Shown: positions 53,941-62,535 of the stretch, in pieces | Numbering within the stretch: position 1 is the first letter of the stretch | How the letters are laid out: every line of letters starts with the position of its first letter | Assembly: GCA_007128425.1 (NCBI GenBank) | Contig: SKXL01000077.1 | Location: 1-64,000 of the forward strand | Direction: 5' to 3' | DNA length: 64,000 bases | DNA from: Balneolales bacterium | GTDB lineage: Bacteria; Bacteroidota; Rhodothermia; Balneolales; Natronogracilivirgulaceae | Made by a program: the position numbers and the translations under genes | Notes under the pieces: model-generated | What the model was told of the DNA's origin: nothing | The model's input: only the letters and a program-made list of their open reading frames with translations | The model's database searches: none

Positions 53941-56439
53941 TCAGAAGGGTGCACCAATATTAAACAGAAACTGCCATTCGTTGGCATCGACGCCAGGAGC
54001 CTCTATGCCATCGAAGCGATAACCGTAACTTAGATCAATGAGTCCAAGAATCGGCATAAAAATTCGGGCTCCGAAGCCGGCGGCCCGTTTCACATTAAAC
54101 GGATCAAATTCCTTGTAACCTAAAAAGGAATTTCCCGCTTCAACGAATGCATACGGAATGAGCTGAACCTGTTCCGTACTTATAAGTGGATAACGTATCT
54201 CCGTTAAGTATTTGTTATAAACGGTACCACCAATTTCTTCCCCGTCCAGATAGGGTGAAATTGACCCTTCAAAGCCACCGGGGTATCCTCGCATATCGAT
54301 ATTGTCCCGGGTAAACACCTGCTGCTGCTGGAGAGGTGTACCACCCAGATAGAAACGCTGGAACTGGCTTCTGTTTGATTTGCCAAACCAACTCATGTAC
54401 CCGAATTCTGCACCGTATGTGGCAACCAGCTTGCCAACAATCGGGATGTGATACTGGTAATCCATACCCAGCTTGAAATACTGGGAGAAGCCTGGAATGT
54501 TGGGTGCAAACTCACCGCTTATGGAGAATTTGGATCCGGTATTGGGAGAAATCGGGTTATCGGTTGAGTTACGCTGCAGCTCCTGTTCCAGGGAAAGGAT
54601 GCTCGCCTGCCCTCCCAGAAGACTCACAAAACCAGCTACATCAAAATACTGATAGCGCAGTCTGGTGATATGTCGAAAGTAGTCATCCGGCCAGTTCAGG
54701 CGCCTGCCATAAGCAACGGATCCTGAAAACATTTCCTGACGAGTTGTCGAGGTACCGAAAAATGTCCCACGGCCGCCGGAGAAGAGGCTATAAGAGAGAT
54801 TGATGCCAAATGAGTTTGGCCGCCCCAGAAACCAGGGCTCCTGGAATCCAAAGCTGAAATTTTGGTATCCGCGTCCGGTGAGCTGTACCCCCAGGGTAAG
54901 TCGCTGGCCGTCACCGCTGGGCAGTGGACGCCATGCCTCGCCATTGAAGAGATTCCGAGCCGAGAAGTTGTTGAAATTGACTCGTGCAGCGAGAATTAGT
55001 CCAAACTGCCGGCCTCCGTAACCACCCGAAAACTCAAAATTGTCAGTACTCATGGATTCATCCAGGTAGTAGATGATATCCACTTTCTTTTCTTCATAAT
55101 CCACATCCAGATCAGGCTGTATCGCTTCGGGATTGAAATAGCCAAGTTGAGAAAGTTCCCTGATAGACCGCATAATTGCCGAGCGGCTGTAGCGCGATCC
55201 GGGCAAATTTCTAAGTGAACGACGAACCACATCATCATGGGTCTTGGTATTGCCCAGAAACTCAACCATTCTGACGGTTGCAATGTCATCTTCAATGACA
55301 AAAAGTGTGATATCCAGTGAATCACCATCCACACGCTCAAACTCCGGCTGCACATTAAAAAACAGATAACCAATATTCTGATACATGCTTGTGACATCTG
55401 TCTCGTGCCGGTTCTGTCTGAGATTCATTTCAAATTTTGTCTCATTGAACACATCGCCGGTTACCATATCAAGAGCATCTGTAAGCTGCTCATCCGTATA
55501 GACCGTATTCCCTTCCCAAGTGATATTCCGGAGGCGGTATTGCGGTCCTTCCTCTATTTTCAGGAAGACACCAATAGACTCTTTGTCCCTCCGCCTGCTG
55601 TAAACATAAACAGAATCTTCTATGATGCGGGCATCCATAAACCCGTTCTCTCTGTAAAAAGCAAGCAACTCATCCTTCCCTTCTGCAAATTCGTCCCGGA
55701 TGAATGTCTGGCGTGTGAATATTCGCCACCAGCGGTTGCGTTTTACATCGCCAAAATTTCTGCGCAGTCTCCGATCTGAAAAACTCTCATTACCTTCAAA
55801 TTCAATACGGCGGATCTGAACGCGTTCACCACGATCCACATGAAAAACAAGTGAAACTCTGTTGCGAAGTGTGTCGGGATCAGTGACCTCAACATCCACG
55901 GTTGCATCCCGATACCCGCGACTTTCATAGTAGCGCAGAATCGTATTTACCGACTGTGTTTTGGCCGATTCGGTCACGGCAAATCCACGTGACAGAGCAA
56001 TTTTTTTCTCCAGATCGCGGCGATGCGATCTACGGGTACCTTCAATCGTATATCTTTCAAGTCTTGGCTGTTCCGTTACTTCGATATCCAGAATCACACC
56101 ATCACGACCCACCTCTCGTTTATAGATCTTGACATCGGAGAACAGACCGGTGTTATAAAGTCGCTTGATCGCCTGTGGTATCTCCTCGCCGGGAATCCTG
56201 ATATTGGTTCCCACACTCAGGTTTGATGCACTGACGATAAATGTTTCACTATAAAACTTGCTTCCGGTTGCAGTTACATCAATGAGCTCGTACAGCCTGG
56301 GCTGGTTCTGCATCGGATTTACCGGTTGAAATGCCACCTCTCCGTCAGGTAAGCCAGGTGAACTTTGTGCACGAAGCACTTCGGGTGCAAGGAAACAGAC
56401 AGCGACAAATAATGTCGCAAATAATATGTTGCTTTTCAT
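53941..56439 (-). CDS. bamA: Outer-membrane protein assembly factor BamA
   Basis: Central beta-barrel of the BAM complex. 832 residues from the ATG at 56439, which starts a normal signal peptide (NILFATLFVAVCFLAPEVLRA). POTRA repeats fill about residues 60-450 (for example IRIPGEEIPQAIKRLYNTGL, IRRIEFEGNESFSDRRLRRN, RNITWEGNTVYTDEQLTDAL); the barrel follows, with QQQQVFTRDNIDMRGYPGG as the conserved L6-type segment and YGYRFDGIEAP, ending in an aromatic residue after NIGAP. An upstream ATG at 56505 overlaps the uppS stop and adds 22 residues; coupling favours it, the signal peptide favours 56439. Confidence 0.95.
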   Translation of the reverse strand: MKSNILFATLFVAVCFLAPEVLRAQSSPGLPDGEVAFQPVNPMQNQPRLYELIDVTATGSKFYSETFIVSASNLSVGTNIRIPGEEIPQAIKRLYNTGLFSDVKIYKREVGRDGVILDIEVTEQPRLERYTIEGTRRSHRRDLEKKIALSRGFAVTESAKTQSVNTILRYYESRGYRDATVDVEVTDPDTLRNRVSLVFHVDRGERVQIRRIEFEGNESFSDRRLRRNFGDVKRNRWWRIFTRQTFIRDEFAEGKDELLAFYRENGFMDARIIEDSVYVYSRRRDKESIGVFLKIEEGPQYRLRNITWEGNTVYTDEQLTDALDMVTGDVFNETKFEMNLRQNRHETDVTSMYQNIGYLFFNVQPEFERVDGDSLDITLFVIEDDIATVRMVEFLGNTKTHDDVVRRSLRNLPGSRYSRSAIMRSIRELSQLGYFNPEAIQPDLDVDYEEKKVDIIYYLDESMSTDNFEFSGGYGGRQFGLILAARVNFNNFSARNLFNGEAWRPLPSGDGQRLTLGVQLTGRGYQNFSFGFQEPWFLGRPNSFGINLSYSLFSGGRGTFFGTSTTRQEMFSGSVAYGRRLNWPDDYFRHITRLRYQYFDVAGFVSLLGGQASILSLEQELQRNSTDNPISPNTGSKFSISGEFAPNIPGFSQYFKLGMDYQYHIPIVGKLVATYGAEFGYMSWFGKSNRSQFQRFYLGGTPLQQQQVFTRDNIDMRGYPGGFEGSISPYLDGEEIGGTVYNKYLTEIRYPLISTEQVQLIPYAFVEAGNSFLGYKEFDPFNVKRAAGFGARIFMPILGLIDLSYGYRFDGIEAPGVDANEWQFLFNIGAPF

Positions 56440-56501
56440 CGAAAACACGGTGGAAAAACGTCTTTTGAAAATCTTTATTTCCGGAGTTATTATTTTTTTT
56501 A

Positions 56502-57317
56502 TCATCTTATGGCTACACTTGGCTCCTCCAACTCAAAATGAGACAGAACCTTGCCAAATCGACGTTCTCTACTCTGATAGGCTTTTATCGCCTCGTAGAG
56601 TTCATCACGCCTGAAATCCGGCCAGTACGTATCTGTGATATAGATCTCAGAGTAGGCTGACTGCCAGAGCAGGAAGTTGCTCAACCGAAATTCCCCGCTT
56701 GTCCGCACAATTAAATCAGGATCAGGGATATGAGCAGTTGAAAGGTGCTTTTTGATGGTTTCATCATCGATGTCATCCGGACAGATTACACCGTCCCGGA
56801 CTTTCTTTGAAATGCGGTTAACTGCCTGGCAGATATCCCATCTTCCTGAATAGCTGAGAGCCAGGCAAAGCTCCATGCGTTTATTATCCGCAGTAAGAGC
56901 AATGGCATCTTCCAACTCACGTCGGCATGTCGGTGGCAGGCGGTCAATTTCACCAATGGATGACAGTTTTATGTCATTTTCATTAAGTTTTCGCGTTTCA
57001 TTGCGCAGAGACTGCACGAGCAATTTCATGAGAGCGCTTATTTCCCCTTTGGGGCGGCCCCAGTTTTCTGTGGAAAAAGCGTAGAGTGTCAGATAACCGA
57101 CACCAAGTTGTCCACAGGCTTCCGTGATATCCTTAACTGAGTCCACTCCGGCTTTATGCCCGGCAATTCGCACGCTTCCCCTGCTTTTTGCCCATCTGCC
57201 ATTACCGTCCATGATGACAGCAATGTGACGAGGAATTTCACCTCTCTTCTGCAATAGCTCCTGCTTCTCCTGATCTTCAGGGGATTGCTGATTTGATGTT
57301 AATTCTTCTGTATTCAA
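56502..57317 (-). CDS. uppS: Isoprenyl transferase (undecaprenyl diphosphate synthase)
   Basis: Makes the C55 lipid carrier for cell-wall sugars. 271 residues. Catalytic Asp and P-loop in RHIAVIMDGNGRWAKSRG, then HKAGVDSVKDITEACGQLGV, LYAFSTENWGRPKGE, and the C-terminal PDPDLIVRTSGEFRLSNFLL and AYSEIYITDTYWPDFRRDEL. The family is usually about 240-255 residues; the first 25 or so residues before EIPRHIAV are extra and polar. The furthest start is TTG at 57317; another TTG at 57254 has GGAG close upstream and is a real alternative. Overlaps the longest bamA frame by 4 bases. Confidence 0.95.
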   Translation of the reverse strand: MNTEELTSNQQSPEDQEKQELLQKRGEIPRHIAVIMDGNGRWAKSRGSVRIAGHKAGVDSVKDITEACGQLGVGYLTLYAFSTENWGRPKGEISALMKLLVQSLRNETRKLNENDIKLSSIGEIDRLPPTCRRELEDAIALTADNKRMELCLALSYSGRWDICQAVNRISKKVRDGVICPDDIDDETIKKHLSTAHIPDPDLIVRTSGEFRLSNFLLWQSAYSEIYITDTYWPDFRRDELYEAIKAYQSRERRFGKVLSHFELEEPSVAIR

Positions 57318-57365
57318 TGATAAAAAGATTAAAAAGCGTTTTAATTTTAACTTGACCGTCCGAGG

Positions 57366-57842
57366 CTAAAGCGAGTCAATCTGACCTGCGAGAGAAATCA
57401 TTTCAAGTACTGTCATTGCAGCCTCTCCTCCTTTGTTTCCTGCCTTGGTACCTGCCCGCTCAACGGCCTGTTCTATGGTATCCGTCGTCAGAACACCAAA
57501 GCCCACCGGGATCTGATATTTCAGCATGACATCGGAAATGCCTCTGCTTGTTGCCCCCGCTACGAAATCAAAATGGGGTGTTGCACCCCGAATAACCACA
57601 CCAAGGCATATAATCGCATTATGTTTGCCTTTTTCAGCGAGTCTGGACGTAACCAGGGGAATTTCAAAGGAACCAGGGCAATATACGACATCTATCTGCG
57701 ATTCATCAACTCCGTGCCGTTTCAGCATGTCTACGGCACCCTCAAGAAGTCTTTCGGTTATAAAGCTGTTCCATCGGGATACGATTATTCCAATTCTGGC
57801 ATCTGTAACGTTAAACGTGCCTTCTATCTTGTTCACTGGCAT
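57366..57842 (-). CDS. ribH: 6,7-dimethyl-8-ribityllumazine synthase
   Basis: Next-to-last step of riboflavin synthesis. 158 residues, normal. Substrate-binding motifs: IGIIVSRWNSFITERLLEGA, YCPGSFEIPLVTSRLAEKG, ICLGVVIRGATPHFDFVAGA (His of the active site in TPHFDFV) and VGFGVLTTDTIEQAVERAGT. No other rib genes are in the window and there is no FMN-riboswitch-like leader, so it is probably constitutive within the envelope cluster. Confidence 0.96.
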   Translation of the reverse strand: MPVNKIEGTFNVTDARIGIIVSRWNSFITERLLEGAVDMLKRHGVDESQIDVVYCPGSFEIPLVTSRLAEKGKHNAIICLGVVIRGATPHFDFVAGATSRGISDVMLKYQIPVGFGVLTTDTIEQAVERAGTKAGNKGGEAAMTVLEMISLAGQIDSL

Positions 57843-57850
57843 AGCTTATA

Positions 57851-58699
57851 TTAATTTTGTGTTTCTGTTACACCGTTTTCCACTTTTTCGACAGATCGCA
57901 GAAGTGGAGAATCCGTTTGAAGTTCCATGTGCAACACTCCTAAATTAAAGTAATCCTGGACCGTGCCATGAAAGTCTGAGCCCCCGGTGGCAATAAGATC
58001 GTAATTATTACAATACGTGAGATAACGACGCCGGTGCACCGAATTGTGGGAGGGATGCCAACATTCAATGCCATCAATACCGGCATCCTTGAGTTGTTTG
58101 ATTTCGATAAAGTTATATGTACTTCCCGGGTGAGCGAGAACGGCAAATCCATCAGCTTGATGAATCTTATCAATCACGGTCATGACATCGGGATAGTCTA
58201 TTTTGTGATAGGCACTGGATCCGTTGCCGAGGTATCGGAAAAAAACTTCATGGGTGTCGGACGCATATCCTTTCTTAATCATGACTCTGGCAATGTGAGG
58301 CCTCCCGATGGATGCGCGTCCGGCCTCACCCCGGACCTCATCATACGTAATTTCAAAACCAAGTTTGTTCAAATTTGATATAATGGATCGGGCACGCTGA
58401 ATCCGCCTGTTCTTCTGGTTGCTGAGCAAATCGAGAATAAGTTCGGCATCCCTGAATGCATAGGCAAGCAAGTGGCACTCCCTGCCTTCAAAAAGGGTGC
58501 TAATTTCAACTCCCCGGATCACACGAAGACGTGTTCCATTTGCAGCTTCCTGTGCCTCCTCAAAACCAGCGATGGTATCATGATCTGTGATGGCTATAAC
58601 ATCAAGATCGGTTTTCAAGGCACGAATGACAACTTCGGACGGGGTATGTTTGCCGTCAGATGCCGTAGTATGAATATGCAGATCAGATTTCAAGAACAT
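57851..58699 (-). CDS. PHP domain phosphoesterase
   Basis: 282 residues. Metal ligands of the PHP fold are visible: KSDLHIHTTASDGKHTPSEV, IAITDHDTIAGFEEA, RGVEISTLFEGRECHLLAY, AVLAHPGSTYNF and ATGGSDFHGT. This is the plan of YciV/TrpH (RNase AM) proteins, which trim 5' ends of RNAs and act on 3',5'-bisphosphates; that function is only a family inference. Overlaps the end of the CtpA-type protease gene by one base, so it is coupled to it, and precedes ribH by 8 bases. Confidence 0.88.
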   Translation of the reverse strand: MFLKSDLHIHTTASDGKHTPSEVVIRALKTDLDVIAITDHDTIAGFEEAQEAANGTRLRVIRGVEISTLFEGRECHLLAYAFRDAELILDLLSNQKNRRIQRARSIISNLNKLGFEITYDEVRGEAGRASIGRPHIARVMIKKGYASDTHEVFFRYLGNGSSAYHKIDYPDVMTVIDKIHQADGFAVLAHPGSTYNFIEIKQLKDAGIDGIECWHPSHNSVHRRRYLTYCNNYDLIATGGSDFHGTVQDYFNLGVLHMELQTDSPLLRSVEKVENGVTETQN

Positions 58700-60345
58700 T
58701 AAGGCTCAAGAATTGAAAAGTAACGATCCCTGCTTTCAATCAAAGCAACACCTCTCAAAGCTGTTTCATCTGTTTTGAGATGCTCTTTCATCCGGGCACG
58801 GGTACCATTGAAACGGGAAATGAGCTCCAGATAGAGCTCTCTTTTTATATGCTCCTTGTAACGTTCCTCATCACGTTCTTTTTCCATTTCAATCAGCTTT
58901 TTCATATCCTCGATGCGACCTTCCGCCTCTTCAAGTAAAACGGAATTCAGCGATTCTTTAAACCGGCCGAGATGGCGCTCCGCATGTGTGGTATATTCGA
59001 AATTCTGTTCAACGAGGTATTCCTGGAACTTGGCATAAAAGTCATCCGGATTCATCTCAGGGTCAAGTTCCTCTTTTCCGGCAGTGTATTCGTTGGCAAA
59101 AAAGAAGTAATGGCTTTTCTGAAGCAGAGCGATCTCCAGCATGCTGTGTGACCGCTGTTTGACCACCAGGTCCGGTTCGATGCCTATGCCCTCATAAACA
59201 ACCCTTCCTGCCCGGGTTTTATGGCGGGTTCTGAGGGAGTCCGGCACTTGTTCCATTGCAGCTACCTCTTCGTCCGTTAGAAAAGGCGTGGACTGGATAG
59301 ACCTGCCACTCGGCACATAATATTTGGATGTTGTGATTTTGAGGGATGTATTATAGGATAATGGTTGAACAATCTGCACCAACCCCTTCCCGAAACTGCG
59401 CTCACCAATGACAACTGCCCGATCCAGGTCCTGAAGAGCTCCGCTAACAATTTCAGAGGCACTGGCGCTACCGCTGTTTTGGAGTATGATCAGCGGTTTT
59501 TCAGCATAGACGGGCTGTTCAGATGTTTCGTACTGCTGATTGGCCCGTGACATTCGTCCCTCTGTCCAAACCACCTTCTCACCCGCAGGCACAAACTTGT
59601 CAATAATTTTAACAGCTTCGTCCAGCAATCCACCGGGATTGTTTCGTAAATCCAGGATCAATCCATCCAGCGGCTCTTCCTCCTGCATCTCCAAAATGGC
59701 TTTTCTCACCTCTTCGGCGGCGTTTTGAGCAAATCTCCTGAGCAGTATGTAACCAATACGGGATTCTGATTCAAGCGATCCGTAATATGTGACGTTCTTG
59801 ACCTCAATGGTTTCTCTGGTGAGCTCAAAGTCAAGCAGTTCTTCAATACCGTATCGCTGTATAGAAATAAGAACGGTGGTTCCGGGATCCCCCCGAAGCA
59901 GACTCTGCAGGTCTTCTGTGCTCATTTGCGTGACATTGATGTTATCCACTCTCTTGATAACATCACCCGCACGAACACCACGCCGTTCTGCCGAATAGCC
60001 CTCAATAGGAGCAATGACAACAAGCTGACCTCCACGGGCGCCCACTTCCAGACCCACACCCGCGTACTGACCCGTAGTTACTATATCCATCTGGCGGCTT
60101 CCGGCTTCATCAATAAGAACGGTGTAGGGATCGAGCTCGTTAAGCATGGCATCGATCCCGCTGCGTATCAGTCTTTCCGGATCAACTTCTTCAATGTAGG
60201 AGCTGGAGACGTTTTCATATACTTCACTGAAGATCCTGAAGTTTTTTTGCATCAGGAAGTAGGGATCGGGCCGCAGTATAAAACCGGCACCGGCCATACC
60301 TGCCAGTAAAATGATAACGAGCAAAAAGCGGGAAGAAAAACGCAT
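58699..60345 (-). CDS. S41 family carboxy-terminal processing protease (CtpA-like)
   Basis: 548 residues. Membrane anchor or signal at the N terminus (FLLVIILLAGMAGAGFIL), a PDZ domain (about 80-165, with GVRAGDVIKRVDNINVTQM), and the S41 catalytic core: GLILDLRNNPGGLLDEAVKI, the nucleophile Ser in NSGSASASEIVSGALQD and the Lys in ERSFGKGLVQIVQPL. The last 150 residues are long, charged and helical, more than most CtpA proteins carry. It acts in the periplasm; targets are probably envelope proteins or wall hydrolases. First of the tightly packed run that leads to bamA. Confidence 0.94.
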   Translation of the reverse strand: MRFSSRFLLVIILLAGMAGAGFILRPDPYFLMQKNFRIFSEVYENVSSSYIEEVDPERLIRSGIDAMLNELDPYTVLIDEAGSRQMDIVTTGQYAGVGLEVGARGGQLVVIAPIEGYSAERRGVRAGDVIKRVDNINVTQMSTEDLQSLLRGDPGTTVLISIQRYGIEELLDFELTRETIEVKNVTYYGSLESESRIGYILLRRFAQNAAEEVRKAILEMQEEEPLDGLILDLRNNPGGLLDEAVKIIDKFVPAGEKVVWTEGRMSRANQQYETSEQPVYAEKPLIILQNSGSASASEIVSGALQDLDRAVVIGERSFGKGLVQIVQPLSYNTSLKITTSKYYVPSGRSIQSTPFLTDEEVAAMEQVPDSLRTRHKTRAGRVVYEGIGIEPDLVVKQRSHSMLEIALLQKSHYFFFANEYTAGKEELDPEMNPDDFYAKFQEYLVEQNFEYTTHAERHLGRFKESLNSVLLEEAEGRIEDMKKLIEMEKERDEERYKEHIKRELYLELISRFNGTRARMKEHLKTDETALRGVALIESRDRYFSILEP

Positions 60346-60390
60346 AGGTGATAACTTGCGTGACGTCAGATAATTGCAGAGTTACGAATA

Positions 60391-62406
60391 TCAGTTAGGA
60401 ATACGTAACGTTTGCCCGACATAGATTCGTGTAGATTGAAGGTTGTTTAAACGCTGAATGGCCTGAACACTTGTATTGAAGCTTCGTGCAATGACGGAAA
60501 GATTGTCATTGGTCTGGACGGTGTAGGTCCGGTAGTCTCCATCTCCACTAATGGCAACCCGTGTGGATGAGGCTGATACGGAAAAACGGTTCCGTTCCGT
60601 TCTGCTCATTTGATTGATCTGAGCATACTGATCACGCAAATGGGCCGGAACATAGATCGTGAGACGCTGCCCGGGGCGAATCAGGTTTCCTACATTATTC
60701 CATGACCTGATCCGCCAGGCCTGGGTATCAAACCACTCGGCAATATGACCAACCGTGTCGCCAGATTTAACCACATATGTCACTGCGGCTGAGTTGGCAG
60801 GCCGATTGGCTGCAGGAGCCTGGGATGTTGCCTGAAGCCGGGCTGTCTGAGCCCTTGAAGGCTCATCGGAACGGATAGCTATGTTGCTGCCGCCGGGTAT
60901 GGGAATAACCAGATCCTGACCCGGATGGATGATGCTGCTGAGACCTTCGTTTGCCTGGTACAAAGAACGAACCGAGGTCCCGTACCGATTGGCAATGAGC
61001 CCGAGTGTTTCACCGCGTTTCACCGTATGGATGACCAGATCGTTTGTCCGCTTCTCTTCGGGGATTTCATTATAAGCAAGCATAAAGGCTTCTTTAGAAC
61101 CTTTTGGAATTTTTAAAGGATACGGCTCCTCTCCCGGAGGTGTCGCCCAGCGAAGCAGCTCCGGATTCAGATACTGCAACTCCTGAGTGGAGATACCGGC
61201 ACATTCAGCAAGTACACTAAGCTCCACCGAACCATGTACTTCCGCTATATCGTATTCATAGGGCTCGGCATCGTAATGTCGTTCAAATCCAAAATCTTCG
61301 GGATTCATGGCTACCAGAGTCGCGGCTATAAAGCCGGGAACGTAACCCCGCGTCTCCCTGGGCAGAAACGGATATATCTCCCAGTAGTTGCGCACACCGC
61401 CTGCACTGCGAACCGATCTGAGCATGCGGCGAGTACTGACATTGTAATTCGCAAGTGCAAGGTGCCAGTCTCCGTTCCAGTATTCGTGCAGATCCCTCAA
61501 ATGCCTTGCCGCTGCACGGGTTGCCTTGACCGGATCACGACGCTCATCTATCCACCAGTTCACCTCCAGCCCATACACAGAACCGGTGGCGTATATAAAC
61601 TGCCACATCCCCACAGCACGTGCATGCGAGCGTGCCGTGGGCACCAGTCCGCTCTCAATCATCGCAAGATGCACCAACTCTTCGGGAACATTTTCCTCGC
61701 GAAAAATCTCGCGCATCATGGGAAAATAGCGAGCGGAACGTTGCAGCCAGCGTTCCATGATTTCAGGCCTACGGACGGTCAGGTAGGCGATATGATTGTT
61801 CACCTGCCTGTTCCGAATAAGTGGAACCTGTGTTTTACCGATTTCAAGATCTTCCGGCAAAACGAACATCTGTTTATCAAACCAGTCACCCTCTTCTGCC
61901 ATCATCAGTTCCTGGTGCACCTGGAAAATTTCACCCTGGACATCGACAAGAGAATCAGTAATGCCATAAAACTCCTGATATTCGGTCATAATCGTGCGGT
62001 AGAGCTCCGCAAACTGACGTCTGTTTCGAATTTCCGGATGATCATCCATTAATGACTGGATCGCGTAGAGTCCCTCAGTAATATATTCTTCGGCAGATAC
62101 CAAATCATCGTTTATTTGGGCTTCGAGCGCCAGTAGATGCCCTCTGTAAATGTAAGCAAGCCGCTGCAGCATCTCTGACGAGAGGCGGTTGGTTTCGCCT
62201 TCAGCGGCATCAATTGATATATCCTTGCCAAATACCGAAGGATCAGGCCGCTCATACCCGGGATACCTCATCAAGTCAGCGCGGTTCACATGAAACAATA
62301 GCGGTTCCACTGTTCGATAGTCGATGCCTGCATCCCGATCCTGGGCAAAAAGGCTGCCTGTCAAAAAAAATACCGCGCATGCTGCCGGCATCACTCTGTT
62401 TATCAT
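60391..62406 (-). CDS. mltD: Lytic transglycosylase with three LysM domains (MltD-like)
   Basis: 671 residues. Signal peptide (MINRVMPAACAVFFLTGSLFA). The SLT domain (about residues 225-400) has the catalytic Glu in LVHLAMIESGLVPTARSHA and the usual GMWQFIYATGSVYGLEV and ALANYNVSTRRM. Three LysM repeats follow: VKRGETLGLIANRYGTSVRS (about 475), VVKSGDTVGHIAEWFDTQAW (about 560) and VQTNDNLSVIARSFNTSVQA (about 635). It trims peptidoglycan in the periplasm. I take the ATG at 62406; a TTG three codons upstream is also in frame. 45 bases separate it from ctpA. Confidence 0.92.
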   Translation of the reverse strand: MINRVMPAACAVFFLTGSLFAQDRDAGIDYRTVEPLLFHVNRADLMRYPGYERPDPSVFGKDISIDAAEGETNRLSSEMLQRLAYIYRGHLLALEAQINDDLVSAEEYITEGLYAIQSLMDDHPEIRNRRQFAELYRTIMTEYQEFYGITDSLVDVQGEIFQVHQELMMAEEGDWFDKQMFVLPEDLEIGKTQVPLIRNRQVNNHIAYLTVRRPEIMERWLQRSARYFPMMREIFREENVPEELVHLAMIESGLVPTARSHARAVGMWQFIYATGSVYGLEVNWWIDERRDPVKATRAAARHLRDLHEYWNGDWHLALANYNVSTRRMLRSVRSAGGVRNYWEIYPFLPRETRGYVPGFIAATLVAMNPEDFGFERHYDAEPYEYDIAEVHGSVELSVLAECAGISTQELQYLNPELLRWATPPGEEPYPLKIPKGSKEAFMLAYNEIPEEKRTNDLVIHTVKRGETLGLIANRYGTSVRSLYQANEGLSSIIHPGQDLVIPIPGGSNIAIRSDEPSRAQTARLQATSQAPAANRPANSAAVTYVVKSGDTVGHIAEWFDTQAWRIRSWNNVGNLIRPGQRLTIYVPAHLRDQYAQINQMSRTERNRFSVSASSTRVAISGDGDYRTYTVQTNDNLSVIARSFNTSVQAIQRLNNLQSTRIYVGQTLRIPN

Positions 62407-62535
62407 AATATTCAACGTTTAAACCCGGATGAATGACAGTTAATTATTAAAAAGCGACAGCATCTTCTATGCTATCGGACATATCCGCTTAATTTACGGT
62501 AAATGTGTGAGAATCGAAAAAAATTGTAGTGTCTG